A stretch of 64,000 bases of DNA from Verrucomicrobiia bacterium (lineage in GTDB: Bacteria; Verrucomicrobiota; Verrucomicrobiia; Verrucomicrobiales; DEV007). The DNA is taken from assembly GCA_030427505.1 (NCBI GenBank), contig JAUICH010000006.1, positions 1 through 64,000 of the forward strand. The letters are read 5' to 3'. Below the pieces are notes generated by a model. That model had not been told where the DNA came from. It worked only from the letters and a program-made list of their open reading frames with translations, and ran no database searches. Each line of letters opens with the position of its first letter. Position 1 is the first letter of the stretch. This document shows positions 51,078 through 60,818 of this stretch, piece after piece. A program made the translations under genes and the position numbers.

Positions 51078-52874
51078 ATGCCTATCATCGAATCCAAACA
51101 AGCAGCGCAGGAATATGATGTCATTATCGTCGGCTCTGGGGCCGGCGGCGGACAGACGGCTTATACCCTGACCCTCGCGGGACTGAAGTGCGCCATGCTC
51201 GAGGCGGGCCGCGACTACAGCCCGGAGATGGAGACCGCCATGTTCCAAGCGCCGAATCAGGCGCCGCTGATGGGGGTCTCCACGCCGGACAAGCCTTTCG
51301 GCTTTTGGGACGCCACGGTGGACGGCGGCTGGGAGGTGCCGGGCGAGCCCTATACCCAGGCCAGCGACGACCCGGGCTCGAAGTTCACCTGGTGGCGTGC
51401 CCGCATGCTCGGCGGCCGCACGAATCACTGGGGCCGCATTTCCCTGCGCAATGGCCCCTACGATTTTAAACCCTACTCCCGCGACGGCCTGGGTTTTGAC
51501 TGGCCGATCTCTTACGAAGAGCTGGAGCCTTACTATACAAAGGCGGAAATGCTGGTCGGTGTCTTCGGCACGAACGAGGGCATGGAAAACACGCCCAACT
51601 CGCCTCCGGGTGTCCTGCTCCCCCCGCCGAAGGGCCGCGCGGCGGAACTCTACGCGCAGAAGCACGCCAAGAAAGCCGGCGTACCCATCGTCTCTATCCA
51701 CCGCGCCGTGCTGACCAAGACGCTGGACGCGGATACCATTCCAGCTAAGCTTCATCCCGGCGACAAGAAGGCGCAGAAGATCGTGGGCGACGCCATGCGC
51801 GCCCGCGCCGCCTGTTTCTGGGCCACGCCCTGCGGCCGCGGCTGCAGCATCCGCGCGAACTACCAGAGCACGACGGTTCACCTGCCGCCCGCCCTGGCGA
51901 CGGGCAACCTGGACATCATCCCGAACGCCCACGCGCGGGAAGTCCTCATCGATGGCAAAGGCAAAGCCTCCGGCGTCCTCTTCATCGACAAGACCACCGG
52001 CAAGGAAGCACGCGTCAAGGCCCGGGCCGTGGTCCTCGCCGCCAGCAGTGGGGAGACGGTGCGCATCCTCCTCAATTCCAAGAGCGCCCAGTTCCCCGAT
52101 GGCTTGGCGAACAGTAGCGGCCTCGTGGGGCGCTACATCATGGACACTGTGGGCGCCTCCCTCGGCGGCCAGATTCCCGCCCTCGAAAACCTGCCGCCTC
52201 ACAACGAGGACGGCGCCGGCGGTTCGCACTTCTACTCGCCCTGGTGGCTGTATAAAGAACAGCTGGCAGGCAAGCTGGATTTCGCGCGAGGTTATCACAT
52301 CGAGTTAGGGGGTTCCCGCCGCATGCCCGGCGGCCGCAGTCCGGTCTCGGCGGACAGCAGCGAGGGCGCCTACGGTACGCGCCTGAAGGAAGAGGCCCGC
52401 CGCTACTACGGCTCCCACGTCGGCTTCTCCTGCCGCGGCGAGATGATCCCCAACGAAAACTCCTTCGCCGAACTGGACCCCGACGTGAAGGACAAGTGGG
52501 GCATCCCCGTCCTGCGCTGGCACTGGAAGTGGAGCGATCACGAACTCAACATGGCCACCCACGCCACCAAGACCTTCGCCGCCATCATCGAAGCCATGGG
52601 CGGCACCGTGCGCGGCACGGTGAAAACCGGCAAGGACGCCATCGATTTCGGCGGCTCCATCATCCACGAAGTCGGCGGCGCGCTGATGGGCGCCGATCCG
52701 AAGAAATCCGTCTGCAACGCCTGGAACCAGACCTGGGACGTGAACAACCTCATCCTCAGCGACGGCACCGCCTTCCCGTCCAACGCGGACAAGAACCCCA
52801 CCCTCACCATCATGGCGCTCGCCTGGCGCAACGCGGAGCATCTCATCGAAGAGATGAAGAAAGGAAACGTGTAA
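51078..52874 (+). CDS. GMC-family FAD-dependent oxidoreductase
   Basis: 598 residues. Rossmann FAD motif DVIIVGSGAGGGQTAYTL (about 14-31) with the LEAG acidic end of strand two. FAD-contact segment RMLGGRTNHWGRIS near 112. C-terminal domain with ILRWHWKWS-like and HEVGGALMGADP segments, and NLILSDGTAFPSNADKNPTLT near the end carrying the conserved Asn-Pro-Thr. GMC enzymes oxidise alcohol or sugar hydroxyls. The next gene encodes a subunit-3-like Tat protein, so the pair is likely one dehydrogenase, co-exported through the partner's Tat signal since this subunit has none. Confidence 0.9.
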   Translation: MPIIESKQAAQEYDVIIVGSGAGGGQTAYTLTLAGLKCAMLEAGRDYSPEMETAMFQAPNQAPLMGVSTPDKPFGFWDATVDGGWEVPGEPYTQASDDPGSKFTWWRARMLGGRTNHWGRISLRNGPYDFKPYSRDGLGFDWPISYEELEPYYTKAEMLVGVFGTNEGMENTPNSPPGVLLPPPKGRAAELYAQKHAKKAGVPIVSIHRAVLTKTLDADTIPAKLHPGDKKAQKIVGDAMRARAACFWATPCGRGCSIRANYQSTTVHLPPALATGNLDIIPNAHAREVLIDGKGKASGVLFIDKTTGKEARVKARAVVLAASSGETVRILLNSKSAQFPDGLANSSGLVGRYIMDTVGASLGGQIPALENLPPHNEDGAGGSHFYSPWWLYKEQLAGKLDFARGYHIELGGSRRMPGGRSPVSADSSEGAYGTRLKEEARRYYGSHVGFSCRGEMIPNENSFAELDPDVKDKWGIPVLRWHWKWSDHELNMATHATKTFAAIIEAMGGTVRGTVKTGKDAIDFGGSIIHEVGGALMGADPKKSVCNAWNQTWDVNNLILSDGTAFPSNADKNPTLTIMALAWRNAEHLIEEMKKGNV

Positions 52875-52939
52875 TACTAACATTACCACCCCCAAACGGC
52901 CCCGATTCACTCATTCATTTATTCATCTTTTTCCGACCC

Positions 52940-53620
52940 ATGAACGCTTCCGAAGACTCCTCCCCGCGCATCCCTCGCCGCACGGTGCTCAAGTGGTTCG
53001 CCGCCACCACCGCCGCGCTCAATACGCCCGGCTTCAGCAACTTTCCCGCCGACGCGGCCGCCGCTGAAGCCTCCGGCGTCGCTGCCGCCACCGGCTACGG
53101 CACCGACCCCAAGGTGAACCAGATCTACAATCCCGGCGACTTCTGGCCCCTCACCTTCACCCCTGAGCAGAAGAAAACCGCCACCGCGCTTGCCGACGTC
53201 ATCCTGCCCGCCGACGACTTCGGCCCCGCCGCCAGTTCGCTCCGCGTTCCGGATTTTATCGACGAATGGGTCAGCGCCCCCTACGGCTCCCAGCAGAACG
53301 ACGCCAAGGTCGTCATCCCCGGCCTGAAGTGGATCGAAGACGAAGCCCAGAAGCGCTTCAGCAAAGGCTTCGCCGATCTCACCCCGGAAGAGCAGACCGC
53401 CATCTGCGATGACATCTGCTGGCCCCGCAACGCCAAGCCCGAGTTCAAGGAAGGCGCCCGCTTCTTCGACAAGTTCCGCCAGATCGCCGCCGGCGCCTAC
53501 TACAGCACCCCCGAAGGCTGGAAAGCCATCGGCTACGTCGGCAACCTGCCCCTCGTCCAGTTCGACGGCCCCCCGCAAGAGGTGCTGGACAGGCTGGGGG
53601 TGACGCAGACGGTGGCGTGA
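52940..53620 (+). CDS. Gluconate 2-dehydrogenase subunit 3-like protein with Tat signal
   Basis: 226 residues from the ATG at 52940. Twin-arginine signal PRRTVLKWFAATTAAL (about 12-28). Then the subunit-3 domain: FTPEQKKTATALADVILPAD, DFIDEWVSAPYG and the conserved Trp/Gly-rich end (EGWKAIGYVGN). In known complexes this small subunit carries the flavoprotein across the membrane via Tat and helps assembly. It begins 65 bases after the GMC gene. No cytochrome c subunit is seen in the window. Confidence 0.88.
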   Translation: MNASEDSSPRIPRRTVLKWFAATTAALNTPGFSNFPADAAAAEASGVAAATGYGTDPKVNQIYNPGDFWPLTFTPEQKKTATALADVILPADDFGPAASSLRVPDFIDEWVSAPYGSQQNDAKVVIPGLKWIEDEAQKRFSKGFADLTPEEQTAICDDICWPRNAKPEFKEGARFFDKFRQIAAGAYYSTPEGWKAIGYVGNLPLVQFDGPPQEVLDRLGVTQTVA

Positions 53621-53719
53621 GATTGGTGATGTCTTTGGTTAGCAAATCGCCACGCCGTCAGGGTCAACGGGGCCAGCGCTCTTCGTAAAAGGGGGGGCGC
53701 GAAAGGTTGTTCGCCGGTG

Positions 53720-55051
53720 TTATTCCGCGATCTTGTACAGCGCCGTATCGCTACGCAGCAGGAGCTGGCCGGGCAGGGGGATGAGGGAGGCCATGATCTG
53801 GCCATCGATTTCGTTTTCCGCCAGCACTTTGAACTCCGGGCCGGCGGCGATGACGGTGGTCAGGCCTTCCTGGCTGCTGAAGTAGATGCGGTCTTCCACC
53901 AGGATGGGGGAGGCGGAGTAGTTGCCCTCGATGCGTTCGGTCCACTGCTCTTCCCCGGTCCTGGCGTCCAGCGCGGCGGCGATGCCGCCGTCCGAAATGA
54001 TGACGAGGAGGTCACCGGCCAGTTGGGGTGAAGGCTTGGTGGGAATACGCTTGGTTTCTGTCCAGACGACTTCGGGTTCCTTGCTGGCGGTACCGGGCCG
54101 GAGGGCAAAGAGTTCCGCCTGGGGGAAACCGGTGATGAAGTAGATCATCCCATGGCCATAGACGGGGCGAGGCACGGTGGAAAAGCCGTCGCCGTGGTCG
54201 AACTTCCAGATTTCTTCCCCGGTGGCGGGATCATAGGCCACGATCCATTGGGAACCGGAGCAGATGAGCTGGGGCTGGCCTTCGTGCTCGATGAGGATGG
54301 GTGTGCAGTAGGCTTTGCGGCGGTCGCCGTCCTCGGCGCGGTAGGGCGGACGGGCCGTTTTCCAGGCGGTCTCGCCGGTCTTCTTATCCAGGGCCAGGAC
54401 GTATTGGTCGTCGACTCCGTCACAGATAAGGATGAGCAGATCGCCCGCGATGAAGGGCGAGCTGCCGGGTCCGACGTTGTGCACCAGGGGGAAACGTTTT
54501 TCCCAGACCACCTGATCCGTCCGCGTGTCCAGGCAGGCGGTGCCGTAGGTGCCGAAGTGGCAGTAGAGGAAGCCGTCCTCCAAAACCGGGGTGGGAGAGG
54601 CGTAGCTGTTCAGGGTGTGGATGGGGTCCGGGTGGGAGAACTCCAGCAATTGCACGGTTTTCAAAACTTCGCCTGAAGCGAGATCCACCGCCACGGCTTG
54701 GAACTGCACGGTGGCGGCCACCTGCCGGGCCTTTTGCTGTTTGGTCTCCACCTGGGAGAGAAGCTCCGCTTTCTCCTCTTCCGTGGGAGCGCGTTCGGTG
54801 GCGGTGGTCATCCACACCACGCCGTCCGCGACTACGGGGGAGGACCAGCCTTTGCCTGGGATGGGCGTTTTCCAGGCCACGTTCTCTTCTTCCGTCCAGT
54901 GGAGCGGCACGCCGGCGGCGGCGGAAATGCCGTTCCCGGAGGGACCGCGGAACTGGGGCCAGAAAACGTCCGGTGAATTGTCGGCCCGGAGCGGCGTGGC
55001 GAGGCACGCCAGCCCCAGCCAGAGAGCGCTGGCGTAGAGGATTGGCTTCAT
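53720..55051 (-). CDS. Secreted PQQ-like beta-propeller protein
   Basis: 443 residues. Signal peptide (about 1-23, ending LRAD). Repeats of the PQQ/WD40-like propeller: WPQFRGPSGNG start, then ..AVDLASGEVLKTV.., ..CLDTRTDQVVWEK.., ..ALDKKTGETAWKT.., ..AYDPATGEEIWKF.., ..ALDARTGEEQWTE... Such proteins are common in Planctomycetota and Verrucomicrobiota and usually lack real PQQ. Convergent with the GMC unit, so not its cofactor subunit by operon logic. Confidence 0.85.
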   Translation of the reverse strand: MKPILYASALWLGLACLATPLRADNSPDVFWPQFRGPSGNGISAAAGVPLHWTEEENVAWKTPIPGKGWSSPVVADGVVWMTTATERAPTEEEKAELLSQVETKQQKARQVAATVQFQAVAVDLASGEVLKTVQLLEFSHPDPIHTLNSYASPTPVLEDGFLYCHFGTYGTACLDTRTDQVVWEKRFPLVHNVGPGSSPFIAGDLLILICDGVDDQYVLALDKKTGETAWKTARPPYRAEDGDRRKAYCTPILIEHEGQPQLICSGSQWIVAYDPATGEEIWKFDHGDGFSTVPRPVYGHGMIYFITGFPQAELFALRPGTASKEPEVVWTETKRIPTKPSPQLAGDLLVIISDGGIAAALDARTGEEQWTERIEGNYSASPILVEDRIYFSSQEGLTTVIAAGPEFKVLAENEIDGQIMASLIPLPGQLLLRSDTALYKIAE

Positions 55052-55113
55052 GTGGGATCGGGGATTCTAGGAAATGGGCAAAGCCGAAGCCCGCGTCCGG
55101 AAAGCGGTCCAGT

Positions 55114-55482
55114 CTAGGACAGGGCCACGCGGAGCCCGGGATTGAAGACCAGGAAGGCGGCCGCGGCGCCGAGGATGACGGCGATGATCCAGGCGGTCTT
55201 ACCGCTAATGACGGACTTCTTCACCAGGACCAGCAAGGCGCCCATGGCCAGCCAGATGCCGACCTTGATAAAGATCCAGACGGGCCAGCCGAGCTGCAGC
55301 CGGGCCAGCAGCCCAAAGCCCGCCACGAGGATGAACACCAGGCCCACTCCGTGGAAGACGGAGACCATGACACGGTGGCCTTTCGGGCTGTCCTTGGTCA
55401 GAGTGAGCATGCCGCCCACGCCCAGAAAAAGGGACATGATGCCGACGATGTGGAGGATTTTATAAATGCTGATGGCGTCCAT
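55114..55482 (-). CDS. Small four-helix membrane protein
   Basis: 122 residues from the ATG complement at 55480-55482. Four transmembrane helices (about 8-26, 40-58, 65-83, 93-112). Begins MDAISIYKILHIVGIMSLFLG, reminiscent of small DUF2269/SirB-like membrane proteins, but not assigned. A reading extended upstream to 55743 has a Pro-rich non-membrane start and is rejected. Confidence 0.7.
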   Translation of the reverse strand: MDAISIYKILHIVGIMSLFLGVGGMLTLTKDSPKGHRVMVSVFHGVGLVFILVAGFGLLARLQLGWPVWIFIKVGIWLAMGALLVLVKKSVISGKTAWIIAVILGAAAAFLVFNPGLRVALS

Positions 55483-55783
55483 GGGATGAGAGAGCGGTAG
55501 TTCGCAGCGTTTAGGTGAAAGGATGGGGGCTTTGTCAGGCACGCCCGGTGGTCCAGCACCGGGCATAGGACGATGGCAGAGAAGTTCAGCTCCCGCAAGC
55601 GATAGCGGTCCGCTGGGAGGCAGGAAGCGGTGCCTGTGAAAGGGATGTAGTTTCCCTGGTGGAAGCGGCCTTTTCTTGTAGAAAGCGGGATAATTTCTGA
55701 ATTTTAAGAAAATTTCGTTCCAATTATCAAAATTGCCGCTCAAAGTAGAGAGTATCTGTCCCTAACCCGACGATTCTCGACAC
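55483..55783. other. Intergenic region with AT-rich end
   Basis: About 300 bases between divergent genes. The last 110 bases before the plus-strand gene at 55784 are AT-rich and probably hold its promoter, but no clean box pair is visible. Confidence 0.4.
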
Positions 55784-56551
55784 ATGAACCTGCCAATTCT
55801 GTGCCGGGCCGCTCGGTCCCTCCGGGGATCGTTCCGCGCCCTACTCCTTACCGGTGCCGTGCTGGGCTTCAGCCTGGGCACTGAATCCGCAAACGCGGAA
55901 ACGTATATCCAGACAGGCCTGACGAATCAGCTGACGCTGAATGACCTGATCCGCGAACTTCCGGTCCTGTCCCGTCAGAAGGAAAAGTCACTGGCCGAGC
56001 AGGGCGCGGTGCAGGAACTGGTGCTGCTGCACGAGCGGAAGATGCGGGGCGAAGGCCTGCCGGACCTCTACCAGGCGGCGTTTTCAGCTAACTACAGCAC
56101 CATCCTGGAAGCATTGATCGACGGACGGATCGACGAAGCGAGCGGGCGTCAGTTGTTGCAGGCGCACCGGTTGCTACTGGACTCCGTCACTTGCTGGCAG
56201 GCGAAGCCGAACCGGGACGAGGCCGAGGGCGAAGACCTGCTGCGCCGGCTGTCGCTAACGACTCAGCAACTGGTGGACCTGGACAAAGAGATGGGGCCGG
56301 TGCCGATTGAGGTGCAGACGCCCCTGATCAACGGGCACCAGGCGTGGATCGAAGAACTGCTGGTTTGGGGCTGCCATTGCCGCTTTCTGAGCCGGGGTGA
56401 AATCGGTCATCTGCGCGTGCTGGCCTCCCGCCTGGAACGGTTTGAGGGCTACTACAAAAAAGACGGCCGCCTGACCATGAGCGAGCGCGAACGGCTCCAC
56501 GAACGGCTCATCGAACTGCACCGCGACCTGATCGCGGCGGTGCAGGATTAG
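55784..56551 (+). CDS. Secreted helical hypothetical protein
   Basis: 255 residues. Signal peptide (about 1-38, ending SANAE). The mature protein is almost entirely helical and Leu/Glu/Arg-rich (LIRELPVLSRQKEKSLAEQG, LHERLIELHRDLIAAVQ), with two Cys in one WGCHCRF motif near residue 203. No family recognised. Could be a periplasmic regulator or scaffold. Confidence 0.65.
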   Translation: MNLPILCRAARSLRGSFRALLLTGAVLGFSLGTESANAETYIQTGLTNQLTLNDLIRELPVLSRQKEKSLAEQGAVQELVLLHERKMRGEGLPDLYQAAFSANYSTILEALIDGRIDEASGRQLLQAHRLLLDSVTCWQAKPNRDEAEGEDLLRRLSLTTQQLVDLDKEMGPVPIEVQTPLINGHQAWIEELLVWGCHCRFLSRGEIGHLRVLASRLERFEGYYKKDGRLTMSERERLHERLIELHRDLIAAVQD

Positions 56552-56912
56552 GTGATTGGACAGCCGAAGTGTGGCGCGGAGCGAGTGGCTGGATGCGGGC
56601 GAGTTTGGGCTTGGGATGCGGGCGAGAACCTTGCGAACCGGGTGGGAGTGTATTAGCGGGGAAATGTTTGTCTGAATAGTGAGGTCTTGGGTCTGACTGT
56701 CTGGGCTTGTCTGAAACGAGCTTATTGGAAAAGTTGTGTGATTTTCGGATGGAGATTTGCGGGAGTAGGTGGTCTGTGCCGGAGAGGCGGCCTTAGGGGA
56801 GCTCTGCATGGGGCTGAGTCCAGTGGTGGTCAGCGGCAAGAAACGTTTTTGTAAAGATTAGGATTTCCGTCAGGTTGTGGTGTCTGCTTAGCTTAAGAGA
56901 CATAGAAGAGTC
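56552..56912. other. Intergenic stretch, nothing recognised
   Basis: 361 bases without a gene, repeat or clear promoter. The end, upstream of the broken lipase, is somewhat AT-rich. Confidence 0.4.
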
Positions 56913-57624
56913 ATGGCTAACGAGCCGATTGTAATTCTTCACGGATGGAGTGACGGCGCCCCTTCTTTCAAACGATTGGCTGAGTTTCTGAAGGAGGAGC
57001 TTAACCGGGACGTGGAGTCCATCTTGCTCGCCGATTGGCTTTCGATGAATGATGAGATCACGTAAGCTGACCTGGCGCGGGCCATGCAGGAGGCGTGGAA
57101 AGAGAAGAAGCTGCCGGAAACGCCGCGTTCCGTGGATGTGGTGATTCACAGCACGGGCGCGCTGGTGGTGAGGGAATGGATGACGCATTTCTTCGAGCCT
57201 GACACAAACCCGGTGAAGCGGCTGCTGATGCTGGCGCCGGCGAATTTCGGATCGCCGCTGGCGCACAAGGGAAGGGCGTTTTACGGCCGGATTATCAAGG
57301 GGTGGCGAACGGGGTTTCAAACCGGCGAGCGGCTGCTGCGAGGGCTGGATGTATGTGGACGTGACGCTGCTTCAAAACCGGATCGACAAGGACGGCCTGG
57401 ACTCTCTGGACATCGGTATTTTCGCGGCGCCGCGCGTGGACGACCCTGGTGAGGTGCCGCCCGGCAGGGCCGTGGTGGGGTATCCGAAGAACCCGAAACC
57501 GGCGACCCTGAACGTGGAAGAAGTGCGGCGGGTCTTCGGGGTGAACCGCACGGTTCTGGTGAACATCCGGGTGGAGCGCGCGCTGGCCAATGTATTCAAA
57601 ATTGGCCGGCCGGAGGAGTTTTAG
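56913..57624 (+). pseudogene. Decayed alpha/beta hydrolase (lipase/esterase) gene
   Basis: From ATG 56913: EPIVILHGWSDGAPSFKRLA, the usual HG start of a lipase. Then an in-frame TAA at 57063-57065, after MNDEIT where the family would have Tyr or similar. The same frame resumes ADLARAMQEAW and VDVVIHSTGALVVREW (nucleophile Ser in HSTG) and LLMLAPANFGSPLAHKG. Near 57345 the frame jumps to one reading VDVTLLQNRIDKDGLDS to a stop at 57624. Acid and His segments are not recognised, so an internal deletion is likely. At least two lesions make this a true pseudogene. Confidence 0.82.
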
Positions 57625-57690
57625 AAAGACCTCCTTGTTCGACGGGAAAAAGAAATTGGCCGAGGCCTCGCCAAAGGTTATTCTTCACCC

Positions 57691-57900
57691 GTGACCGCCG
57701 AGGAAATCAAACGCCTTCCGACGGAGGAAAAGTTCCTGATCATGGAGGCGCTTTGGGACGACCTCCGTGAGCACTTCGAGCGCGCCGAGATGCCGGAATC
57801 ACATAAAGCTCTTCTCCGTTCCCGGCGCCAACGCGTCCAATCTGGTGAGTCGAAGCTTCTAGACTGGGACGGCGTGAAATCGTCCATCGGTCGTCCATGA
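57691..57900 (+). CDS. Antitoxin of the addiction-module (PF09720-like) family
   Basis: 69 residues from a GTG start. TAEEIKRLPTEEKFLIMEALWD is the typical start of the small ParE-partner antitoxins; the C-terminus (SRRQRVQSGESKLLDWDGV) is the flexible toxin-binding part. Its stop overlaps the toxin start (ATGA, 57897-57900). It would hold the toxin inactive and repress the pair's promoter. Confidence 0.88.
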   Translation: MTAEEIKRLPTEEKFLIMEALWDDLREHFERAEMPESHKALLRSRRQRVQSGESKLLDWDGVKSSIGRP

Positions 57901-58196
57901 ACCGGATCCAGATTTCTGAGGAGGCACTTCAGGATCTCAACGAGGGATTCCTTTTCTACGAGGCGCAGCAAACCGGTCTCGGCGATTACTTTGTCTCTTC
58001 TCTAAGGTCGGACATCGAGCGCCTTCGAATTGCAGGAGGGGCTCACCGAATCGTTTTCGAGGATTACCACCGGCTGATCTGCAGGGTTTTCCCATTCGCT
58101 GTCTACTACACCCATGACGCCGATCAGGTGATTGTTTGGGCCGTCATCGATCAACGTCGCGATCCCAACTGGATTCGAGAGCACCTCACCGAATAG
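57897..58196 (+). CDS. ParE/RelE-superfamily toxin
   Basis: 99 residues. RelE/ParE fold: ISEEALQDLNEGFLFYEAQQ, then YFVSSLRSDIERLRIAGG, ..RLICRVFPFAVYYTHDADQV.., and a closing IDQRRDPNWI. ParE-type toxins hit gyrase, RelE types cut mRNA on ribosomes; which applies cannot be told. ATGA overlap with the antitoxin gene is standard. Intact, directly beside a decayed lipase gene. Confidence 0.88.
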   Translation: MNRIQISEEALQDLNEGFLFYEAQQTGLGDYFVSSLRSDIERLRIAGGAHRIVFEDYHRLICRVFPFAVYYTHDADQVIVWAVIDQRRDPNWIREHLTE

Positions 58197-58363
58197 GTCG
58201 AACAAGGCAGCGCCAGCAACCTGATCCCGCTCCGGTCCGTATACGGCCACCGTAGCTGTGGCGCCCGGATCGGGGGCTTGGCTTGAATAGTCCTTTGTGA
58301 CCGTGCCCCGGAGGACGGTGGTGGGGCCGTCAGGTCCGGGAGAGCTGGTGCTTGCTGGGTGGA

Positions 58364-60616
58364 TTATTCCGCCGCGAGTGGGAGATTCAGATTCTTCCGT
58401 ACGGTCGCCAGGTCCGTGGTGGGGAGCTGGCAGGCGAAGTTCCGGCAGACGTAGGCGGTGGCTTTGCCGTTCTTGCTGGCTTGGCCTGCGGTGTAGGGGG
58501 CCAGGGTGGTTAGGGCCTTGGCGGCGTCTTCGTCTCCGTCCGGGCGGAAGAGGAGGACTTTGTTAGGGAGGTAAGGCTCGCGGATGGCCTGGAGCATCTG
58601 GTGGGTGTCTTCGCTGTCCGCGCTGGGGGCGGCGATGACGATTTCGTAGCTTTCGCCATAGAGAAACTCCAGGGCGACGAGTACCATGGGGTAGGCGGAG
58701 GGCTGCTGCTCGATCTCGGCGGAGAAGGCGGCGACAAGTTCCTGGGCTTTCGTTTCGTAGTCCGTGTTCGCCGTCATGCGGTGGAGGCGGACCAGGTTCA
58801 GGAGGCCGATGGCGTTGCCGCTGGGCGTGCCACTGCCGAAGAGCCGTTTGGCGCGGACGAGCAGTTCTTCCGAGTCATCAGCGGTGGTGAAGAAGCCGCC
58901 GTGTTCTTCGTCCCAGAAGTGCTCGAGCATAAGGTCGTTCAGGCGGACGGCGTGCTCCAAGTAGGGGAGTTCGAAGGTGGCTTCGTAGAGATTCAGCAGA
59001 CCCCAGACGGTGAAGGCGTAGTCTTCCAAGTGGGCGGGCAGGCCGGCTTCGCCAAGGCGGTAGCGCTTCACGAGGCGGCCGCTTTCATCGCTGAGGGTGG
59101 AGAGCACGAAGTCCGCGGCCTTCTTCGCGGCGGCGATGTATTCCGGCTGGTCCAGCGCGGTGCCGGCCTGGGCGAAGGCGGCAATCATGAGGCCGTTCCA
59201 GTCAGTCAGGATCTTGTCGTCTTTCTGCGGGTGGACGCGGCCTTCGCGGGTGGCGAAAAGCTTCTGGCGCAGCGGCTCCAGCCGGGTGCGTTCCTCATCG
59301 GTGAGGAGGCGGGTCAGGTGGGGGATGCTGGTCCCGGTGAGCTGGCGGGTGGCTTCGTCGCGGAAGTTTCCGCCGGGCTTGATGTTGTGGGTCTGGATGA
59401 AGAAGTTCCCATCCGCTTCGCCCAGGAGGTCTTTGATTTCCTCGACCGTCCAGACGTAGAACTTTCCTTCCTCGCCTTCGCTGTCCGCGTCTTCAGCGGA
59501 GTAAAAGCCGCCTTCTTCGGCGGTCATGTCGCGCTGGACATAGGTGAGAATCTCGCGGGCCAGGCGGGCGAAGTCCTCGTCGCCAGTGGCCTGATATGCC
59601 TCAACGGCGGCCATGACGGTCTGGGCCTGGTCGTAGAGCATTTTCTCGAAGTGGGGCACCAGCCACTCCGCGTCCGTGGAGTAGCGGTGAATGCCGTAGC
59701 CGACCTGGTCGTAAACGCCGCCCTGGTGGATCTCTGTCAGGGTCTTTTCCACCATGGCGAGGGCTTGTTTCTCACCGGTGCGTTTCCAGTAGCGGAGAAG
59801 GAACAGGTGGTTCCCGGGAATGGGGAACTTCGGGGCCCGGCCAAAACCGCCGTGGGTGGGGTCAAAGCGATGCTGATACTGCTGGTAGGCGGTGCCCAGG
59901 GTGGCCTGGCTGACGGCGCCGCCGGGGGAGCCGATGCTCATCTGCTGAAGCTGATCGGAGATGCTGGCGGCGACTTTGGCCACTTCCTCCTGCTTGGTCT
60001 TCCAGGCTTCGCTCAGCTGGGTGAGCACCGTCTTGATGCCAGCGCTTCGGCCGGGGACGTCTTCTTTCGGGAAATAAGTGCCGGCGAAGAAGGGAAGTTT
60101 GTCCGGCGTCATGATGACGGTCATCGGCCAGCCGCCGCCACCGGTCATGCCTTGGGTGACGGCCATGTAAACTTCGTCAATGTCGGGGCGCTCTTCGCGG
60201 TCCACTTTTACCGGGATGTAATTGGCGTTGATGAGGGCGGCCACCTCTTCGTCCTCGAAGGACTCGTGCTCCATGACGTGGCACCAGTGGCAGGTGGTGT
60301 AGCCGATGGAGAGGAAGATGGGCTTGTTCTCTTCCTTTGCTTTTTGGAAAGCAGCCTCGCCCCAGGCATGCCAGTCCACGGGGTTGCGGGCGTGCTGGAG
60401 GAGGTAGGGGCTCTGTTCGAAAATGAGGCGGTTGAATTCCTCGCCCCCATCGGGCGGAAGCTGAGCAATTTCCTCTTGGGAGGGAAGGGGTTGGCGGACG
60501 TGAGCCGCTTCGCCGGGGGCGGAATCTTGGGCGGAAGCCATGTGTAAAAAGATGCCTAAGGCACTGAGAGTAAGAGTGAAGCGAGCAGTGAGGGGCTTGA
60601 GAGAGGGGGGATTCAC
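58364..60616 (-). CDS. Secreted DUF255 thioredoxin-fold protein (YyaL/SPATA20-like)
   Basis: 750 residues. Signal peptide (1-29, ending ASAQ). N-terminal DUF255 thioredoxin-like domain with [17 protein letters not shown] and the CHWC motif at 109-112, then the [13 protein letters not shown] and [13 protein letters not shown] segments. The remaining about 500 residues form the alpha/alpha toroid of this family. Length and order match the family. Usually cytoplasmic; the signal peptide here suggests periplasmic placement, perhaps in disulfide handling. Substrate unknown. Confidence 0.92.
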   Translation of the reverse strand: MNPPSLKPLTARFTLTLSALGIFLHMASAQDSAPGEAAHVRQPLPSQEEIAQLPPDGGEEFNRLIFEQSPYLLQHARNPVDWHAWGEAAFQKAKEENKPIFLSIGYTTCHWCHVMEHESFEDEEVAALINANYIPVKVDREERPDIDEVYMAVTQGMTGGGGWPMTVIMTPDKLPFFAGTYFPKEDVPGRSAGIKTVLTQLSEAWKTKQEEVAKVAASISDQLQQMSIGSPGGAVSQATLGTAYQQYQHRFDPTHGGFGRAPKFPIPGNHLFLLRYWKRTGEKQALAMVEKTLTEIHQGGVYDQVGYGIHRYSTDAEWLVPHFEKMLYDQAQTVMAAVEAYQATGDEDFARLAREILTYVQRDMTAEEGGFYSAEDADSEGEEGKFYVWTVEEIKDLLGEADGNFFIQTHNIKPGGNFRDEATRQLTGTSIPHLTRLLTDEERTRLEPLRQKLFATREGRVHPQKDDKILTDWNGLMIAAFAQAGTALDQPEYIAAAKKAADFVLSTLSDESGRLVKRYRLGEAGLPAHLEDYAFTVWGLLNLYEATFELPYLEHAVRLNDLMLEHFWDEEHGGFFTTADDSEELLVRAKRLFGSGTPSGNAIGLLNLVRLHRMTANTDYETKAQELVAAFSAEIEQQPSAYPMVLVALEFLYGESYEIVIAAPSADSEDTHQMLQAIREPYLPNKVLLFRPDGDEDAAKALTTLAPYTAGQASKNGKATAYVCRNFACQLPTTDLATVRKNLNLPLAAE

Positions 60617-60818
60617 GATACCGCACCCTTACACGGAAAGCTGGAGGCCGCCACCGAATAGGGAAGGGAGGGGCAGGCGCGAGCCTGGGGCGTGGTGGGT
60701 ACTAGCGGAACGGAGGAGAAACGATCTTGCGCTTCGGGATTGCGTTCCGTTTGCCGGCATTGTTAGGCTGGAAGCGTTCTACCCGATTTATTCTTAGCTT
60801 TTCTTCCATCCATTCTAA

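Noticed and set aside
58601-60547. Long plus-strand open frame opposite the DUF255 gene
   Set aside because: It is a mirror of a GC-rich coding strand, Gly/Val/Phe-rich with no domain, while the minus strand encodes a full-length known family.
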